The notes: generated by a model from the sequence alone, not told the origin. DNA of 64,000 nt from Alphaproteobacteria bacterium UBA6376 (GCA_002437665.1 DJQW01000001.1:320102-384101), one strand, 5' to 3'; numbered from the stretch's first letter, positions 18,001 through 27,195 are shown. Numbers and translations are program-made.

Positions 18001-19148
18001 AAATCGCCGAAGGTGAAACGATTGATTCTGGCACGGGCAGTTTGAAACCATTCGTCGGCAAGAAATTGACCGCCGAAGTATTCGAAGGTATCAAACCAGC
18101 TGACATCAAGAAATTGGTTGTCCGCAACAAAGAAGCCCAGGCCAAGATTGATGAATTGCGTGAACAGCATATTGCAAAACTGAAAGCGTTGAACGAAAAA
18201 GCCGACGCCGAAGTTGCCAAGACCACAGAAAGCAATTCGCTGAATGCGGGTGTCTTGAAAGAGGTCAAGGTTTATATCGCACACAAGATGAAATTGCAGC
18301 CGGGTGATAAAATGGCAGGTCGTCACGGGAACAAGGGTATTGTATCCAAGGTTGTTCCAATCGAAGACATGCCATACATGGAAGACGGTACACCAGTTGA
18401 TATCGTTTTGAACCCGCTGGGTGTGCCATCACGTATGAACATCGGTCAGATTTTGGAAACCCACCTTGGTATGGCGGGCCGCACATTGGGCCAGCAGATT
18501 GGCGATGTCTTGGAAGAAGTCAAGGCAAAGCGTGCTGTGACCGATGACCTGCGCACCATCATGGGCAAGGTTTATGGCAAAGAAACCGCTGAAAAGTTGG
18601 AAAAGATGACGGACACAGATGTCCGCGCCGAAGCAGCCCTGTTGCGCGACGGTGTGCCAATGGCAACCCCAACATTCGACGGTGCAACGCCCGAAGACAT
18701 TCGCAGTATGCTGAAATTGGCAAAACTGCCAGAATCTGGTCAGTTCACAATGTACGATGGTATGACAGGCGAAAAATTCGCACGTCCAGTTACCGTTGGT
18801 GTTATGTACATGATGAAACTGCATCACTTTGTTGATGAAAAGATTCACGCGCGTTCGATTGGCAATTACTCGTTGGTAACACAACAGCCATTGTCAGGTA
18901 AGGCGCACATGGGTGGCCAGCGTTTGGGTGAAATGGAAGTGTGGGCATTGGAAGCACACGGTGCTGCGCACTTGCTGCGCGAAATGCTGACTGTCAAGTC
19001 GGACGATATCGTCGGCCGTAACAAGATGTACGAAGCCATCATATCCGGCAGCAACGATATCCAGACCGGCACACCAGAAGCATTCAACGTATTCGTTCGC
19101 GAATTGCGTGGTTTGGGTCTGGCGATGACACCAAAGAAAATTGACTAA
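15012..19148 (+). CDS. rpoB: RNA polymerase beta subunit
   Basis: The 1378-residue product is a full-length RpoB. It shows GTSQLSQFMDAYNPLSELEHKRRISALGPGGL (rifampicin region, partial sequence quoted in pieces: GTSQLSQFMD, HKRRISALGPGG), KMAGRHGNKGIVSKV and LNPLGVPSRMNIGQ. The rifampicin pocket has the residues expected of a sensitive enzyme except Asn in DAYNPLSE where many have DQNNPLSE. I chose the ATG at 15012 (MAVIQKFRKSFGK) after an aaaagga site over an upstream in-frame ATG. Confidence 0.97.
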   Translation: MAVIQKFRKSFGKSFLQTPLPDLVEIQYNSYKDFLQADVDPQNRKNMGLQNVFSSMFPIKDYAGIADLEFVEYTLDKPVYNVKECMLRNMTYSSKLKLKLRLILWDIAEDGKKTLRDIKEQEIFMGEVPLMTERGSFIASGVERVIVSQMHRAQGVVFATTKEAKIAGNPITYTARIIPEHGSWIDFEESKGVIYVRIDRRRKVPATVLLRCLPAAEDEKKFAADPRKPTIRGMSDTEILSAFYNRIPLKFDGKMWAGSVDAFAGLDKYRLNYDLINPKDKKALASKGDRLNAKRMAKITAASKEFGILPESLIGEYLFDPIMSGDEVVFQAGTEITDEVLSDLDKMGVKEISLIAIDNTTVTAHMRNTLVADKTTNREEALIEIYNIIRPGERPTLEAAINLFLRQGFDAAFYDLSAVGRFKMNKRLKIDSGKKPEDERLLTKSDFLAVLKTLTNIIDHKDTVDDIDNLSNRRVRAVGELLEQNFRTGMVRIERLVRESLSSPNIANMQPQDVINVKPLMSLVSEFLGTSQLSQFMDAYNPLSELEHKRRISALGPGGLNRDRAGIDVRDVHPTHYGRLCPIHTPEGANIGLINHLATYARVNPYGFIETPYYVVENGRVTDKMVYLTADEELGHKIAQGNTPTAKDGTLAEDTVTARVDGEFTMVPKEEIDLIDVAPRQVVSIATGLIPFVENDDANRALMGSNMQRQAVPLLRVQAPLVGTGIEREVARDSRTGKVAKHSGIVESVDANRIVVKCMNSRNVVTGVDIYNLEKFERSNSETLIHQKPLVKVGDRISAGDIIADGSSMNYGELALGRNVLVAFVPWRGYNYEDAIVISERISREDIFTSVKIVEKEFKVRDTQLGPESFTRDIPNVSEEALKNLDESGIIYVGARVKQGDILVGRVSPKSETLLTPEEALLRNIFGEKALNVKDTSLRVGPNEEGTVIGVNVLTRHGVKKDERTQMIELQKIEKINKDRDEETSIIEKGFADQIFQIAEGETIDSGTGSLKPFVGKKLTAEVFEGIKPADIKKLVVRNKEAQAKIDELREQHIAKLKALNEKADAEVAKTTESNSLNAGVLKEVKVYIAHKMKLQPGDKMAGRHGNKGIVSKVVPIEDMPYMEDGTPVDIVLNPLGVPSRMNIGQILETHLGMAGRTLGQQIGDVLEEVKAKRAVTDDLRTIMGKVYGKETAEKLEKMTDTDVRAEAALLRDGVPMATPTFDGATPEDIRSMLKLAKLPESGQFTMYDGMTGEKFARPVTVGVMYMMKLHHFVDEKIHARSIGNYSLVTQQPLSGKAHMGGQRLGEMEVWALEAHGAAHLLREMLTVKSDDIVGRNKMYEAIISGSNDIQTGTPEAFNVFVRELRGLGLAMTPKKID

Positions 19149-19154
19149 AAATCG

Positions 19155-19180
19155 ACCGTGGCGGCGGAAACGCCGTCACG
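19155..19180 (+). other. Intercistronic hairpin between rpoB and rpoC
   Basis: ccgtggcggc and gccgtcacgg pair around a ggaaac loop just after the rpoB stop. There is no T-run, so it is more likely an RNA stability or processing element than a terminator. Confidence 0.45.
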
Positions 19181-19222
19181 GACAAAGGCATTTTGAACAG
19201 CGACTTGAAAGGAGCAAAATTT

Positions 19223-22200
19223 ATGACCAATATGTTGCAGAAGATTTTCGGACAAATTGAAACCAAGGAACAGTTTGACGCCCTGCGCATCACCATCGCG
19301 TCACCAGAAGAAATTCTGTCCTGGTCCCATGGCGAAGTAAAAAAGCCCGAAACTATCAACTATCATTCTTTGAAACCAGAGGCAGAAGGTTTGTTCTGCC
19401 AGCAGATTTTTGGTCCAGTCAAAGATTACGAATGCGCCTGCGGAAAATATAAAAGAATCAAGTTCCGTGGCGTCGTTTGCGAACGTTGCGGTGTCGAAGT
19501 TGGTTCTTCGTCCGTTCGTCGTGAACGTATGGGACACATTAAATTGGCAATGCCTGTTGCGCACACATGGTTCTTGCGCGAAGGTAAAATTGCCACATTG
19601 TTGAACAATCTGCCCCAGAAAAAATTGGAACAGGTTATTTCGTACGATGCGTATATCGTTATTGAACCAGGTTTGACCAACCTGAAACAGTACGACGTCA
19701 TCAGCGAAGATGAATATCAAAGCGCGGTCGAAGAATTTGGCGCAGACGCATTCCGCGTTGGCATCGGTGCCGAAGGTGTCCGCAGCATTATCGCCAATCT
19801 GGACATGGGCGACGAACGTACACGCCTGCGTGCCGAATTGGCCGAAACAAAATCCGAAGCAAAACGCAAAGGTTTGATTAAACAGTTGAAACTGGTCGAA
19901 GCATTCTTGGATTCCAAAACAGATCCAGCATGGATGTTGCCAGATATCATTCCTGTTATCCCACCAGATATGCGTCCATTGGTAACATTGGATGCGGGTC
20001 ACGTTGCTGCATCTGACCTGAACGATTTGTATCGTCGTGTTATTATTCGTAACAACCGTCTGAAACGTTTTCAGGAAATGCACGCACCAGACATCATTGT
20101 CCGCAATGAAAAACGTATGTTGCAAGAAGCCGTTGATTCCTTGTTCGATAACGGACACAAGGCACGCCCAATGGTTTCCCAGAACCGTCGTCCATTGAAA
20201 TCACTGTCTGATTCATTGCGTGGTAAATCCGGTCGTTTCCGTATGAACATGTTGGGTAAACGTGTGGACTATTCCGGCCGTTCGGTTATTGTGTCTGGAC
20301 CATCACTGAAATTGCATCAGGTTGGTTTGCCAAAGACAATGGCACTGGAATTGTTCAAACCATTCGTTTATGCACGTCTGTTGGCGGGTGATTATGCAAA
20401 CACATTGAAAACCGCGCGCAAGATGGTTGAAAACGGCGAAGATGTCGTTTGGGAAATCTTGGAAAAGGTTATTTACCAACACCCAGTTCTGTTGAACCGT
20501 GCGCCATCATTGCACCGTTTGTCACTGTTGGCATTTGAACCAGTTTTGATTGAAGGCAAGGCAATTCGTCTGCACCCACTGGTCTGCAAGGGCTTTAACG
20601 CTGACTTCGACGGTGACCAGATGTCCGTGCACGTTCCAATTTCATTGGAAGCACAACTGGAAGCGCGCACATTGATGTTGTCGTCTAACAACGTTTTGTC
20701 ACCTGCGAACGGTGAACCAATGATTGTACCGGCCCAGGACATGGTTTTGGGTGTGTACTACATCTCGTTGATTGATGGCGAACACACAGATAAATCACCA
20801 CGTTTTGCAAACATGGACGAAGTGAAAATGGCGTTGGAAAATCATTCCATCACATTGCACACACCAATCGTTGCACGTATCAATGGCAAGATTTATAAAA
20901 CAACAGCCGGCCGCATGATTTTGGGCGAACTGTTGCCAAAATCTGAAAAGATGCCATTTGATTTGGTGAACAAGGTTATGCCAGTAAAAGAAATCAAGGC
21001 ACTGTTGGCGACAACATACGAACGTTGCGGCGACAAGGCGATGATTAAACTGGCCGACGATTTGAAGAATACCGGCTTTGAACAGGCGGCGCGCAGTGGT
21101 ATTTCCATCGGGTTTGATGATATTATCATTCCAGAAGAAAAGAAAACCATGATTGCCGACGCTGAAAAGGCGGCCGAAGAAATTGAATCACAGTATCAGA
21201 ACGGTTTGCTGTCTGGCGGTGAACGTCACAACAAACTGATTGACCTGTGGCAGAAAACAACCGATAAACTGGGTGATTTGGCGTATGCCGCACTGGGCAA
21301 GACAACGGGCGAAAATTGGAACTCGGTTCTGATGATGGCTCTGTCTGGCGCGCGTGGTTCAAAACGTCAGATTCAGCAGTTGGCGGGTATGCGTGGTATG
21401 ATGCAGAAACCAGACGGTTCTATTATCGAAGTTCCTATTATTTCGAACTTCAAGGAAGGTCTGACCATGTCTGAATACTTTACGTCCACCCACGGTGCGC
21501 GTAAAGGTATGTCGGATACCGCGTTGAAAACCGCTGACGCTGGTTACTTGACTCGTCGTCTGGTTGAATTGGCCCAGAATACTGTTATTACAGAACATGA
21601 TTGCGGTACGACAGAATACATCACAGCAAAGCCAGTATATCAGGGTTCAACCCTGTCGGTTGCGCTGGGCGACGTTGTTCTGGGACGTACGGCGGCACAC
21701 GACATCATTCACCCAATTACCAAGGAAGTTATCGTTCCTGCCGGTGAATTGATTACCAAGACCGCTGCGAAACAAATCAATGAATCAGGCCTGCCATCTG
21801 TTGATGTGCGCAGTGTTCTGACATGTTGCAGTGACGGTCTGTGTGCAAAATGCTATGGTATGGATTTGTCGCGTAATGCGCTGGTTCATGTCGGCGAAGC
21901 GGTCGGCGTTATCGCTGGTCAATCCATTGGTGAACCTGGTACACAGTTGACGTTGCGTACCTTCCACATCGGTGGTGTTGCGGCCGGTGGCGCAGAAAGC
22001 CACTTTATCGAAGTCCCAGTTGCTGGTACAATCAAACTGACGGGTGTGAACACAATTAAAAACACCGCGGGTCGTGTGGTTGTCCTGTCGCGTAATGGCG
22101 AATTGGCGGTTGTTGATGCCAAGGGCGAAACATTGTTCTCGTGCGCATTGCCATACGCTGCTATGTTGATTGTCAACGATGGCGACACGGTTGAAAAGGG

Positions 22201-23332
22201 TGCAAAGGTTGCCGAATGGGATCCATATTCGAACACAATCATTGCTGAAAAAGACGGTGTCGTCAGCTTTAACGACTTGGTCGAAAACGTATCGTACCAA
22301 GAAGAAGTTGATTCTATGACTGGTATCGTTTCGCGCAAGGTTATCAACTGGAAAGCCAACACGAAAAAGGCATTGCAACCTGCAATCCGCTTGGTTGATG
22401 CAAACGGCAATGTAATTTCGTTGGGTGGTAAAAAGATTGCAGAATACATGCTGCCTATGTATTCGGTGCTGAACGTTTCGAACGGTGCATCGGTTGTGGC
22501 TGGTGATATTCTGGCACGTATTCCAGTTCAGGCGAAAAAGACGGGCGATATTACCGGCGGTCTGCCACGAGTCAATGAATTGTTGGAAGTGCGCCGTCCT
22601 GCAAACCCAGCATTGCTGGCGGAAATCGATGGTACGGTTGAATTGGAAGATGCAAAATCCAAAATCATCATTCGTATCGATCCCGAAGATGGCACAGCCC
22701 CAGTTGAATACGCCGTGCCAAAGGGTACAAATCTGATGGTGCGCAGCGGCGACGTTGTGCGCAAGGCCGATAAACTGGTCGACGGCGATCCAGTGCCACA
22801 GGATATTTTGCGTATCTTGGGCCAGAAAGCGTTGGCGACATTTATGGTCGAACAGATTCAGCAGGTTTACCGCTTGCAGGGTGTGGTCATCAACGACAAG
22901 CACATTGAAATTTTGATTCGCGAAATGACACGCCGCGTTGAAATCACAAACCCAGGTGACACCGGATTCTTGATGGGTCAGGTTGTTGACCGCGTTGATT
23001 TCGAAGAAGAAAACGCCCGCGTTGCCCACGATGGCGGCAAAGTGGCCGAGGCCTCTCAGGTCTTGGTTGGTTTGACCCGTGCGTCGTTGACATCACGTTC
23101 ATTTATCTCGAACGCATCGTTCCAGCAGACAACCAAGGTATTGGTTGACGCTGCAATCAGCGGTGCAACAGATAAATTGGTCGGTATCAATGAAAACTTG
23201 ATTGTCGGCCGTCTGATTCCAATCGGCACTGGTGCGTACGTACGTCGCGTCCGCGAAATTGCCAAGGAAGAAGAACGCGAAGAACGTTTGGCCCGCGAAG
23301 GCAATACCCAGCAACAGTTGTTGGATATCTAA
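19223..23332 (+). CDS. rpoC: RNA polymerase beta' subunit
   Basis: The 1369-residue product carries the zinc-binding CACGKYKRIKFRGVVCERCGVEV, the catalytic NADFDGDQM loop, the trigger-loop region (LTLRTFHIGG) and the second Cys cluster CCSDGLCAKCYGMDLSR. The ATG at 19223 follows aaaggagc; the upstream TTG is less likely. It forms the usual pair with rpoB. Confidence 0.97.
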   Translation: MTNMLQKIFGQIETKEQFDALRITIASPEEILSWSHGEVKKPETINYHSLKPEAEGLFCQQIFGPVKDYECACGKYKRIKFRGVVCERCGVEVGSSSVRRERMGHIKLAMPVAHTWFLREGKIATLLNNLPQKKLEQVISYDAYIVIEPGLTNLKQYDVISEDEYQSAVEEFGADAFRVGIGAEGVRSIIANLDMGDERTRLRAELAETKSEAKRKGLIKQLKLVEAFLDSKTDPAWMLPDIIPVIPPDMRPLVTLDAGHVAASDLNDLYRRVIIRNNRLKRFQEMHAPDIIVRNEKRMLQEAVDSLFDNGHKARPMVSQNRRPLKSLSDSLRGKSGRFRMNMLGKRVDYSGRSVIVSGPSLKLHQVGLPKTMALELFKPFVYARLLAGDYANTLKTARKMVENGEDVVWEILEKVIYQHPVLLNRAPSLHRLSLLAFEPVLIEGKAIRLHPLVCKGFNADFDGDQMSVHVPISLEAQLEARTLMLSSNNVLSPANGEPMIVPAQDMVLGVYYISLIDGEHTDKSPRFANMDEVKMALENHSITLHTPIVARINGKIYKTTAGRMILGELLPKSEKMPFDLVNKVMPVKEIKALLATTYERCGDKAMIKLADDLKNTGFEQAARSGISIGFDDIIIPEEKKTMIADAEKAAEEIESQYQNGLLSGGERHNKLIDLWQKTTDKLGDLAYAALGKTTGENWNSVLMMALSGARGSKRQIQQLAGMRGMMQKPDGSIIEVPIISNFKEGLTMSEYFTSTHGARKGMSDTALKTADAGYLTRRLVELAQNTVITEHDCGTTEYITAKPVYQGSTLSVALGDVVLGRTAAHDIIHPITKEVIVPAGELITKTAAKQINESGLPSVDVRSVLTCCSDGLCAKCYGMDLSRNALVHVGEAVGVIAGQSIGEPGTQLTLRTFHIGGVAAGGAESHFIEVPVAGTIKLTGVNTIKNTAGRVVVLSRNGELAVVDAKGETLFSCALPYAAMLIVNDGDTVEKGAKVAEWDPYSNTIIAEKDGVVSFNDLVENVSYQEEVDSMTGIVSRKVINWKANTKKALQPAIRLVDANGNVISLGGKKIAEYMLPMYSVLNVSNGASVVAGDILARIPVQAKKTGDITGGLPRVNELLEVRRPANPALLAEIDGTVELEDAKSKIIIRIDPEDGTAPVEYAVPKGTNLMVRSGDVVRKADKLVDGDPVPQDILRILGQKALATFMVEQIQQVYRLQGVVINDKHIEILIREMTRRVEITNPGDTGFLMGQVVDRVDFEEENARVAHDGGKVAEASQVLVGLTRASLTSRSFISNASFQQTTKVLVDAAISGATDKLVGINENLIVGRLIPIGTGAYVRRVREIAKEEEREERLAREGNTQQQLLDI

Positions 23333-23782
23333 ATGGGAAAAACAGGCAATGGGGCGCGCATGCGCCCCGTTGCAACCAATGCAATGACAGAAATACCCGC
23401 AATCTTTTGTGATATCGATGGCGTTGTGAATAAGAAGTTTGCAATCGCCAACTATGACCGTTTTGGTGAACCGAATGAAAATATGATACGCATTCTGGAA
23501 ACACTGGGGCGCGATTTCACGATTGTGTTTATTACTGGTCGTTGGGCCATGGGTCAGGACAAGGTTCAGCGTCATATTGATGCCTTGCTGCCAAATATTA
23601 AAAAACGTGTTTTCTGCAAGCCGCATGACTATGCCGGCACAACCGCAGAGTTCAAATTGGCAACGATTGTCGCATTGGAAAAACAGGGGTACAAATTCTA
23701 TATGGGCTTGGACGATCACAGTGCGGTTATCGGTCTGATGCACAATCACGGTATGTTTGTCGCCCAGGTAATATCGGATTAA
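23333..23782 (+). CDS. HAD-superfamily hydrolase-like protein
   Basis: The 149-residue product has HAD motif I (FCDIDGVVNK), motif II (VFITGRW) and a late acidic motif (LDDHSAVI). This matches small HAD domains such as the polynucleotide kinase phosphatase/Swiss-army type. Substrate is unknown. It begins directly after the rpoC stop; the ATG at 23384 (MTEIPAIFCDID) is an equally credible start. Location behind rpoBC suggests co-transcription. Confidence 0.65.
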   Translation: MGKTGNGARMRPVATNAMTEIPAIFCDIDGVVNKKFAIANYDRFGEPNENMIRILETLGRDFTIVFITGRWAMGQDKVQRHIDALLPNIKKRVFCKPHDYAGTTAEFKLATIVALEKQGYKFYMGLDDHSAVIGLMHNHGMFVAQVISD

Positions 23783-23848
23783 AGTTTTCCTTGCATTTGC
23801 ACAGGATTTTTATAGAATATCAAACTGTAAATTAAAAAGGATAGTAAA

Positions 23849-23998
23849 ATGGCAACGCCAAAAAGCAAAACAAGTAAAGCACGCACAGCACAACGTCGTT
23901 CTCACGATGCACTGTCTATCATGCCATGCACAGTATGCAAGGCCTGTGGTGAAAAGAAACGTCCGCATCACGTTTGTCCTGCATGCGGCGCAAAATAA
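23849..23998 (+). CDS. rpmF: 50S ribosomal protein L32
   Basis: This 49-codon gene reads MATPKSKTSKARTAQRRSHD and continues with CTVC-KACGEKKRPHHVCPACG, a four-Cys zinc ribbon characteristic of L32. An aaaagga site precedes the ATG. It stands before plsX, the usual rpmF-plsX operon. Confidence 0.95.
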   Translation: MATPKSKTSKARTAQRRSHDALSIMPCTVCKACGEKKRPHHVCPACGAK

Positions 23999-24070
23999 TT
24001 TCAACCAAGGAATTATAGAAAGGCAGATTTGGCGCATCGCGTGCATATCTGCTTTTTTATTGTAAAAAAT

Positions 24071-25138
24071 ATGTCAGACAAGAAAATCATTTCTGTTGAT
24101 GCAATGGGTGGTGACAAAGGGCCCAAGGCCGTCTTGGGCGGTATGAACCAGTTCTTGTATCAAAATGGCGAGGGCAAGGTGTTCTTTCGCCTGTTTGGAA
24201 ACGAGGCATTATTGCGTCGTATGTTGGCGAAATACCCACGTGTCGCGCGTAATTGTGATGTCATTGATGCACCAAATGTAATTCGTGGCACGGACAAGGT
24301 TCGCGATGTCATTCGTCATGCACAGGACACGTCCATGTACATGGCAATCAAGGATGTCCGCGAAGGGAAATCTGCCGCGGTGGTCAGCGCGGGTAACACC
24401 GGTATATTTATGTCGCTGTCCAAATTGATGCTGAAAACAACGGCGGGTATCGCGCGTCCGGCAATTACAACAATGTTGCCATCGGGTGGTGGTGATTCCC
24501 GCGTGGTGGTTTTGGACTTGGGTGCAAATGTCCAGTGCGACGAAACAATCCTGTTTGACTTCTCGGTCTTGGGTACAGTTTATGCAGAGGTTATCGGTAA
24601 AATGCCGCGCCCCAGATTGGGTGTCTTGAATATCGGTGCCGAAGAAACCAAGGGGAACGACACACTGGTTCATTTGAACCATGTCTTGACCGAACACAAG
24701 GATGAATTGCCATACGAATACATCGGTTTTGTGGAGGGGAACGACATCAGCGGTGGTCATGTTCAGGTTGTTGTTACCGACGGATTTACCGGCAATATCG
24801 TTTTGAAAACGGTCGAGGGGACAGCCAAACTGATTAAACGCGTACTGGTTGATAACCTGAAAAAATCTATTCTGGCAATGGTCGGCGCGTTTTTCTTGGT
24901 GCACGTGTTCAAACGCTTGAAGCACAAGATTGATCCACGTTCGTATGCGGGCGCGGTGTTCTTGGGCCTGCAAGGGTTCGCAGTCAAGACCCACGGTAAC
25001 AGTGATGCGCTGGCATTTGCGAACGCACTGAAATACGCAACGGATTTAACGAATGCGAATCTGAATGATTTGATTGCCCAGCGGGCCGCATCGGTTTCAA
25101 AAATCCGTGACGAGTTCAAGATAGAAGCAGAACAATAA
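24071..25138 (+). CDS. plsX: Phosphate acyltransferase PlsX
   Basis: It makes acyl-phosphate from acyl-ACP for the PlsY pathway of phosphatidic acid synthesis, at the inner face of the membrane. The 355-residue product starts MSDKKIISVDAMGGDKGP and has VSAGNTGIFM and DGFTGNIVLKTVEGTA. I chose the ATG at 24071; the upstream in-frame start lies in the short leader. The fabH-ihfA genes that commonly follow in alphaproteobacteria are missing here; a terminator comes next. Confidence 0.94.
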   Translation: MSDKKIISVDAMGGDKGPKAVLGGMNQFLYQNGEGKVFFRLFGNEALLRRMLAKYPRVARNCDVIDAPNVIRGTDKVRDVIRHAQDTSMYMAIKDVREGKSAAVVSAGNTGIFMSLSKLMLKTTAGIARPAITTMLPSGGGDSRVVVLDLGANVQCDETILFDFSVLGTVYAEVIGKMPRPRLGVLNIGAEETKGNDTLVHLNHVLTEHKDELPYEYIGFVEGNDISGGHVQVVVTDGFTGNIVLKTVEGTAKLIKRVLVDNLKKSILAMVGAFFLVHVFKRLKHKIDPRSYAGAVFLGLQGFAVKTHGNSDALAFANALKYATDLTNANLNDLIAQRAASVSKIRDEFKIEAEQ

Positions 25139-25139
25139 A

Positions 25140-25164
25140 AAAACGGGGCATCGCCCCGTTTTTA
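25140..25164 (+). terminator. Terminator of rpmF-plsX
   Basis: aaacgggg-catc-gccccgtttt hairpin with T-run directly after the plsX stop. The same core (cggggcatcgccccg) recurs after proS and after the gene ending at 41821. Confidence 0.92.
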
Positions 25165-25640
25165 ATTCCCCTCCATCGGGAGGGGTGTCGCACGCAAGTG
25201 CGACGGGGAGGGTTACTAGTTAGTGACAAAGTGAATAAGTGATAGAGTGATATAGTTTTAGAATATAAAACTAAAAAAACGTGTCGCCTGCGGACTGACG
25301 TCCTTGCCGCATCCTGCGCTTCGCTTGGATTCATTCCGTGGCTTGTCCGGGCCCCGCAAAATTGATAAATTTTGTGGGTGGTGTCCACCGGAATCTAGGT
25401 AAATAAAGTTGCGCCATCCGGCGCACTTTATTATTTCTACTGGATTGCCACGCGTCGCTGCGCTTGCTCGCAATGACAGAGATTCTAGCGCGTGTGTCGC
25501 CTGCGGGCTTGCGCCCTTGCCGCATCCTGCGCTTCGCTTGGATTCATTGCGAGCGTAGCGTGGCAATCCAGTGAATGATGACGCGCCATCGGCGTACAAA
25601 ATCTATTATCTATTCTCTATTATCTATGCTCTAATCGGGG
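25165..25640. repeat. Composite intergenic repeat, copy 2
   Basis: This 476-base gap between convergent plsX and mraZ has no gene. It holds a cccctcc...ggaggggtgtcgcac palindromic module and four gtgaNaNa octamers (25222-25253). Then come the gtgtcgcctgcgg module, a ccccgcaaaatt/aattttgtggg palindrome, the ctggattgcc...gcaatgaca inverted pair, and the tctattatctatgctcta string at 25620. Confidence 0.88.
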
Positions 25641-25645
25641 CGTTT

Positions 25646-26095
25646 TTATTCGCAAATCTTCAAATTCGGGCGGGCGGCGCGCAGGTTGTTCAGCGATTGT
25701 GTCTGTGCGGCGCGGAATGCGTCCGGATTCCATATCTGAAAACTGTTGCCACGACCAACAAAAACGGCGCGGTCTGTGATACCGGCGTGTTGTAATAAAT
25801 CGGCGGGAATAACAATGCGGCCCGTTACATCAAATGCCAATGGGCGCGCGTCCGCAAACAGCATCGCCGACAAATCGTCCAACGCGTCATCAAAAACACC
25901 CATCTTGTCTGTTGCCGACGCCAACTGTTCCATACGGGACATGGACAGCCCCTCTATACAATTATGGGTAAAAGAACGATATAAAACAACGCCCGCGAAT
26001 TTTTCATTGGACACCGAAGACCGGAAAGAGGCCGGTACTGAAATACGCCCCTTGGTATCCAAACGATTTTCATAAGATGAGAGAAACAATGACAT
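25646..26095 (-). CDS. mraZ: Transcriptional regulator MraZ (orphan)
   Basis: MraZ is an AbrB-fold DNA-binding protein that normally opens and represses the division/cell-wall cluster. The 149-residue product has both halves: SSYENRLDTKGRISVPASFR and FDVTGRIVIPADLLQHAGI. I start it at the MSLFLSSYENR codon (26095), the family start, although the frame is open upstream. It is unusual that no rsmH, ftsL or ftsI follows; a repeat block and the convergent plsX do. Confidence 0.92.
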   Translation of the reverse strand: MSLFLSSYENRLDTKGRISVPASFRSSVSNEKFAGVVLYRSFTHNCIEGLSMSRMEQLASATDKMGVFDDALDDLSAMLFADARPLAFDVTGRIVIPADLLQHAGITDRAVFVGRGNSFQIWNPDAFRAAQTQSLNNLRAARPNLKICE

Positions 26096-26150
26096 TTTCA
26101 GGTCTTTGTTTGTTAGGTGTATTCGCCGTTCCCTTTCCGTCTTCACACGG

Positions 26151-26179
26151 AATGTAGCACGGGGATTTTTGGTTGTCAA
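26151..26179 (-). promoter_or_regulatory. Probable mraZ promoter
   Basis: On the minus strand TTGACA (26174-26179) and TACATT (26151-26156) are 17 bases apart, about 55 bases before the mraZ start. I do not see clear tandem MraZ-box repeats. Confidence 0.6.
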
Positions 26180-26270
26180 TGACAATTTGTAATTATTTTA
26201 TGGTATTTTATGGTCTGAAAAGTAAAATCAAACTTTTTTCAAATAAAATTAAAATAAATGAATTTTCCCC

Positions 26271-26300
26271 TTGACCTGCGATTCGTTTTTGTTCTAAGAT
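26271..26300 (+). promoter_or_regulatory. Probable promoter and structured leader for the gene at 26475
   Basis: TTGACC (26271-26276) and TAAGAT (26295-26300) are 18 bases apart. The 170-base leader that follows contains a ccagaaa...tttctgg hairpin (about 26337-26366) and ends in an aaaggagg ribosome-binding site. Confidence 0.5.
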
Positions 26301-26474
26301 GTTTGTATAGACAAGGAGAAAAGGTTTCGAAAGTCCCAGAAAACCGCCAAAAACCGGATTTCTGGCGAAAACAAAAAACAAATGAAAATTTAATTGGCAA
26401 AAATGTAAATACGTGTGTAAATACATTCCAAGATTAGATTTTCGACAAACCCAAAGCGAAAGGAGGGCCCCGCA

Positions 26475-26810
26475 ATGCCAAAAAATATAAAAGAAATTAT
26501 GATTGCCTTGAACAAAGTTTTAACAACAACAGTTTGGGTGAACGAAGATCGCCAGATTATATCGCTGGCCGACGAACTGAAAATCGGTCACAACAACGCA
26601 CCACGCAGTATCGAAGATTTGCCACGTGCGTCATTGGTTGGTGCATATGTTTCATTGCAAATTCGTACAGATAATTTCGAAGTAGCCGCCGAAAGCATGG
26701 ACACAAAGACATTGGCGTTGCGTGTCAAAGGCATGGTCTTTGCCGAAGCGAAAAAGATTATGGACGCCGCCGACATCGAAGAAAAGTCGTCTGTTGCGCG
26801 CGCTGCATAA
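26475..26810 (+). CDS. Hypothetical protein, 111 residues
   Basis: The gene is supported by a strong site (cgaaaggaggg) before the ATG, a promoter, and its own terminator. The product is soluble and mixed alpha/beta: MPKNIKEIMIALNKVLTTTV, SLADELKIGHNNAPRSIEDL, and a helical C-terminus. I do not recognise a family. Its long leader (about 170 bases) hints at post-transcriptional control. Confidence 0.6.
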   Translation: MPKNIKEIMIALNKVLTTTVWVNEDRQIISLADELKIGHNNAPRSIEDLPRASLVGAYVSLQIRTDNFEVAAESMDTKTLALRVKGMVFAEAKKIMDAADIEEKSSVARAA

Positions 26811-26879
26811 TGCGTGGGCAACCGCGGGTCTGAATCAAGGCGTCAAAACAGTTTCTGGGAATACCAGAAGGAAGGGAGT

Positions 26880-26914
26880 AGCCACCGTCGAGCAATCGCC
26901 GGTGGTTATTTTTA
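26880..26914 (+). terminator. Terminator after the 111-residue gene
   Basis: gccaccg and cggtgg pair across a 10-base loop, followed by ttattttta. Confidence 0.8.
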
Positions 26915-27195
26915 TTAGTGAGAGAGTGAATAAGTGATAGAGTGATAAAGTTCAAAAATATAGAACTTAAAAACAACGTCATTGCGAGCGTAGCGCGGCA
27001 ATCCAGTGAGTAATGTCGCGCCATCGGCGCGCTTTTATATTTACTGGATTGCTTCGTCATTTCATTCCTCGCAATGACAGAGATTCTAGCGCGTGTGTGT
27101 GTCGCCCGTGGACTGTGTATTTTTGTTACTAAGCACCTTTGTCATTGCGAACGTAGTGAAGCAATCCAGTGAATCATAGTCGCGCCGAATGGCGC
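26915..27195. repeat. Composite intergenic repeat, copy 3
   Basis: Four gtgaNaNa octamers (26917-26948), the gttcaaaaatatagaac inverted repeat, then two inverted pairs of the gtcattgcgag...gcaatccagt type separated by short gcgcc/ggcgc palindromes. It lies between convergent genes (26475 on plus, 27201 on minus). No gene seen. Confidence 0.87.

Noticed and set aside
21785..23029. 414-codon open frame on the minus strand inside rpoC
   Set aside because: It is fully antisense to a conserved essential gene, rich in His/Cys/Asn/Phe from the reverse frame, and has no ribosome-binding site.
25258..25599. Small open frames in repeat copy 2 (and similar ones in copies 3-5)
   Set aside because: They translate the repeat modules (for example ARNESKRSAGCGK), recur with different frames in each copy, and lack initiation signals.
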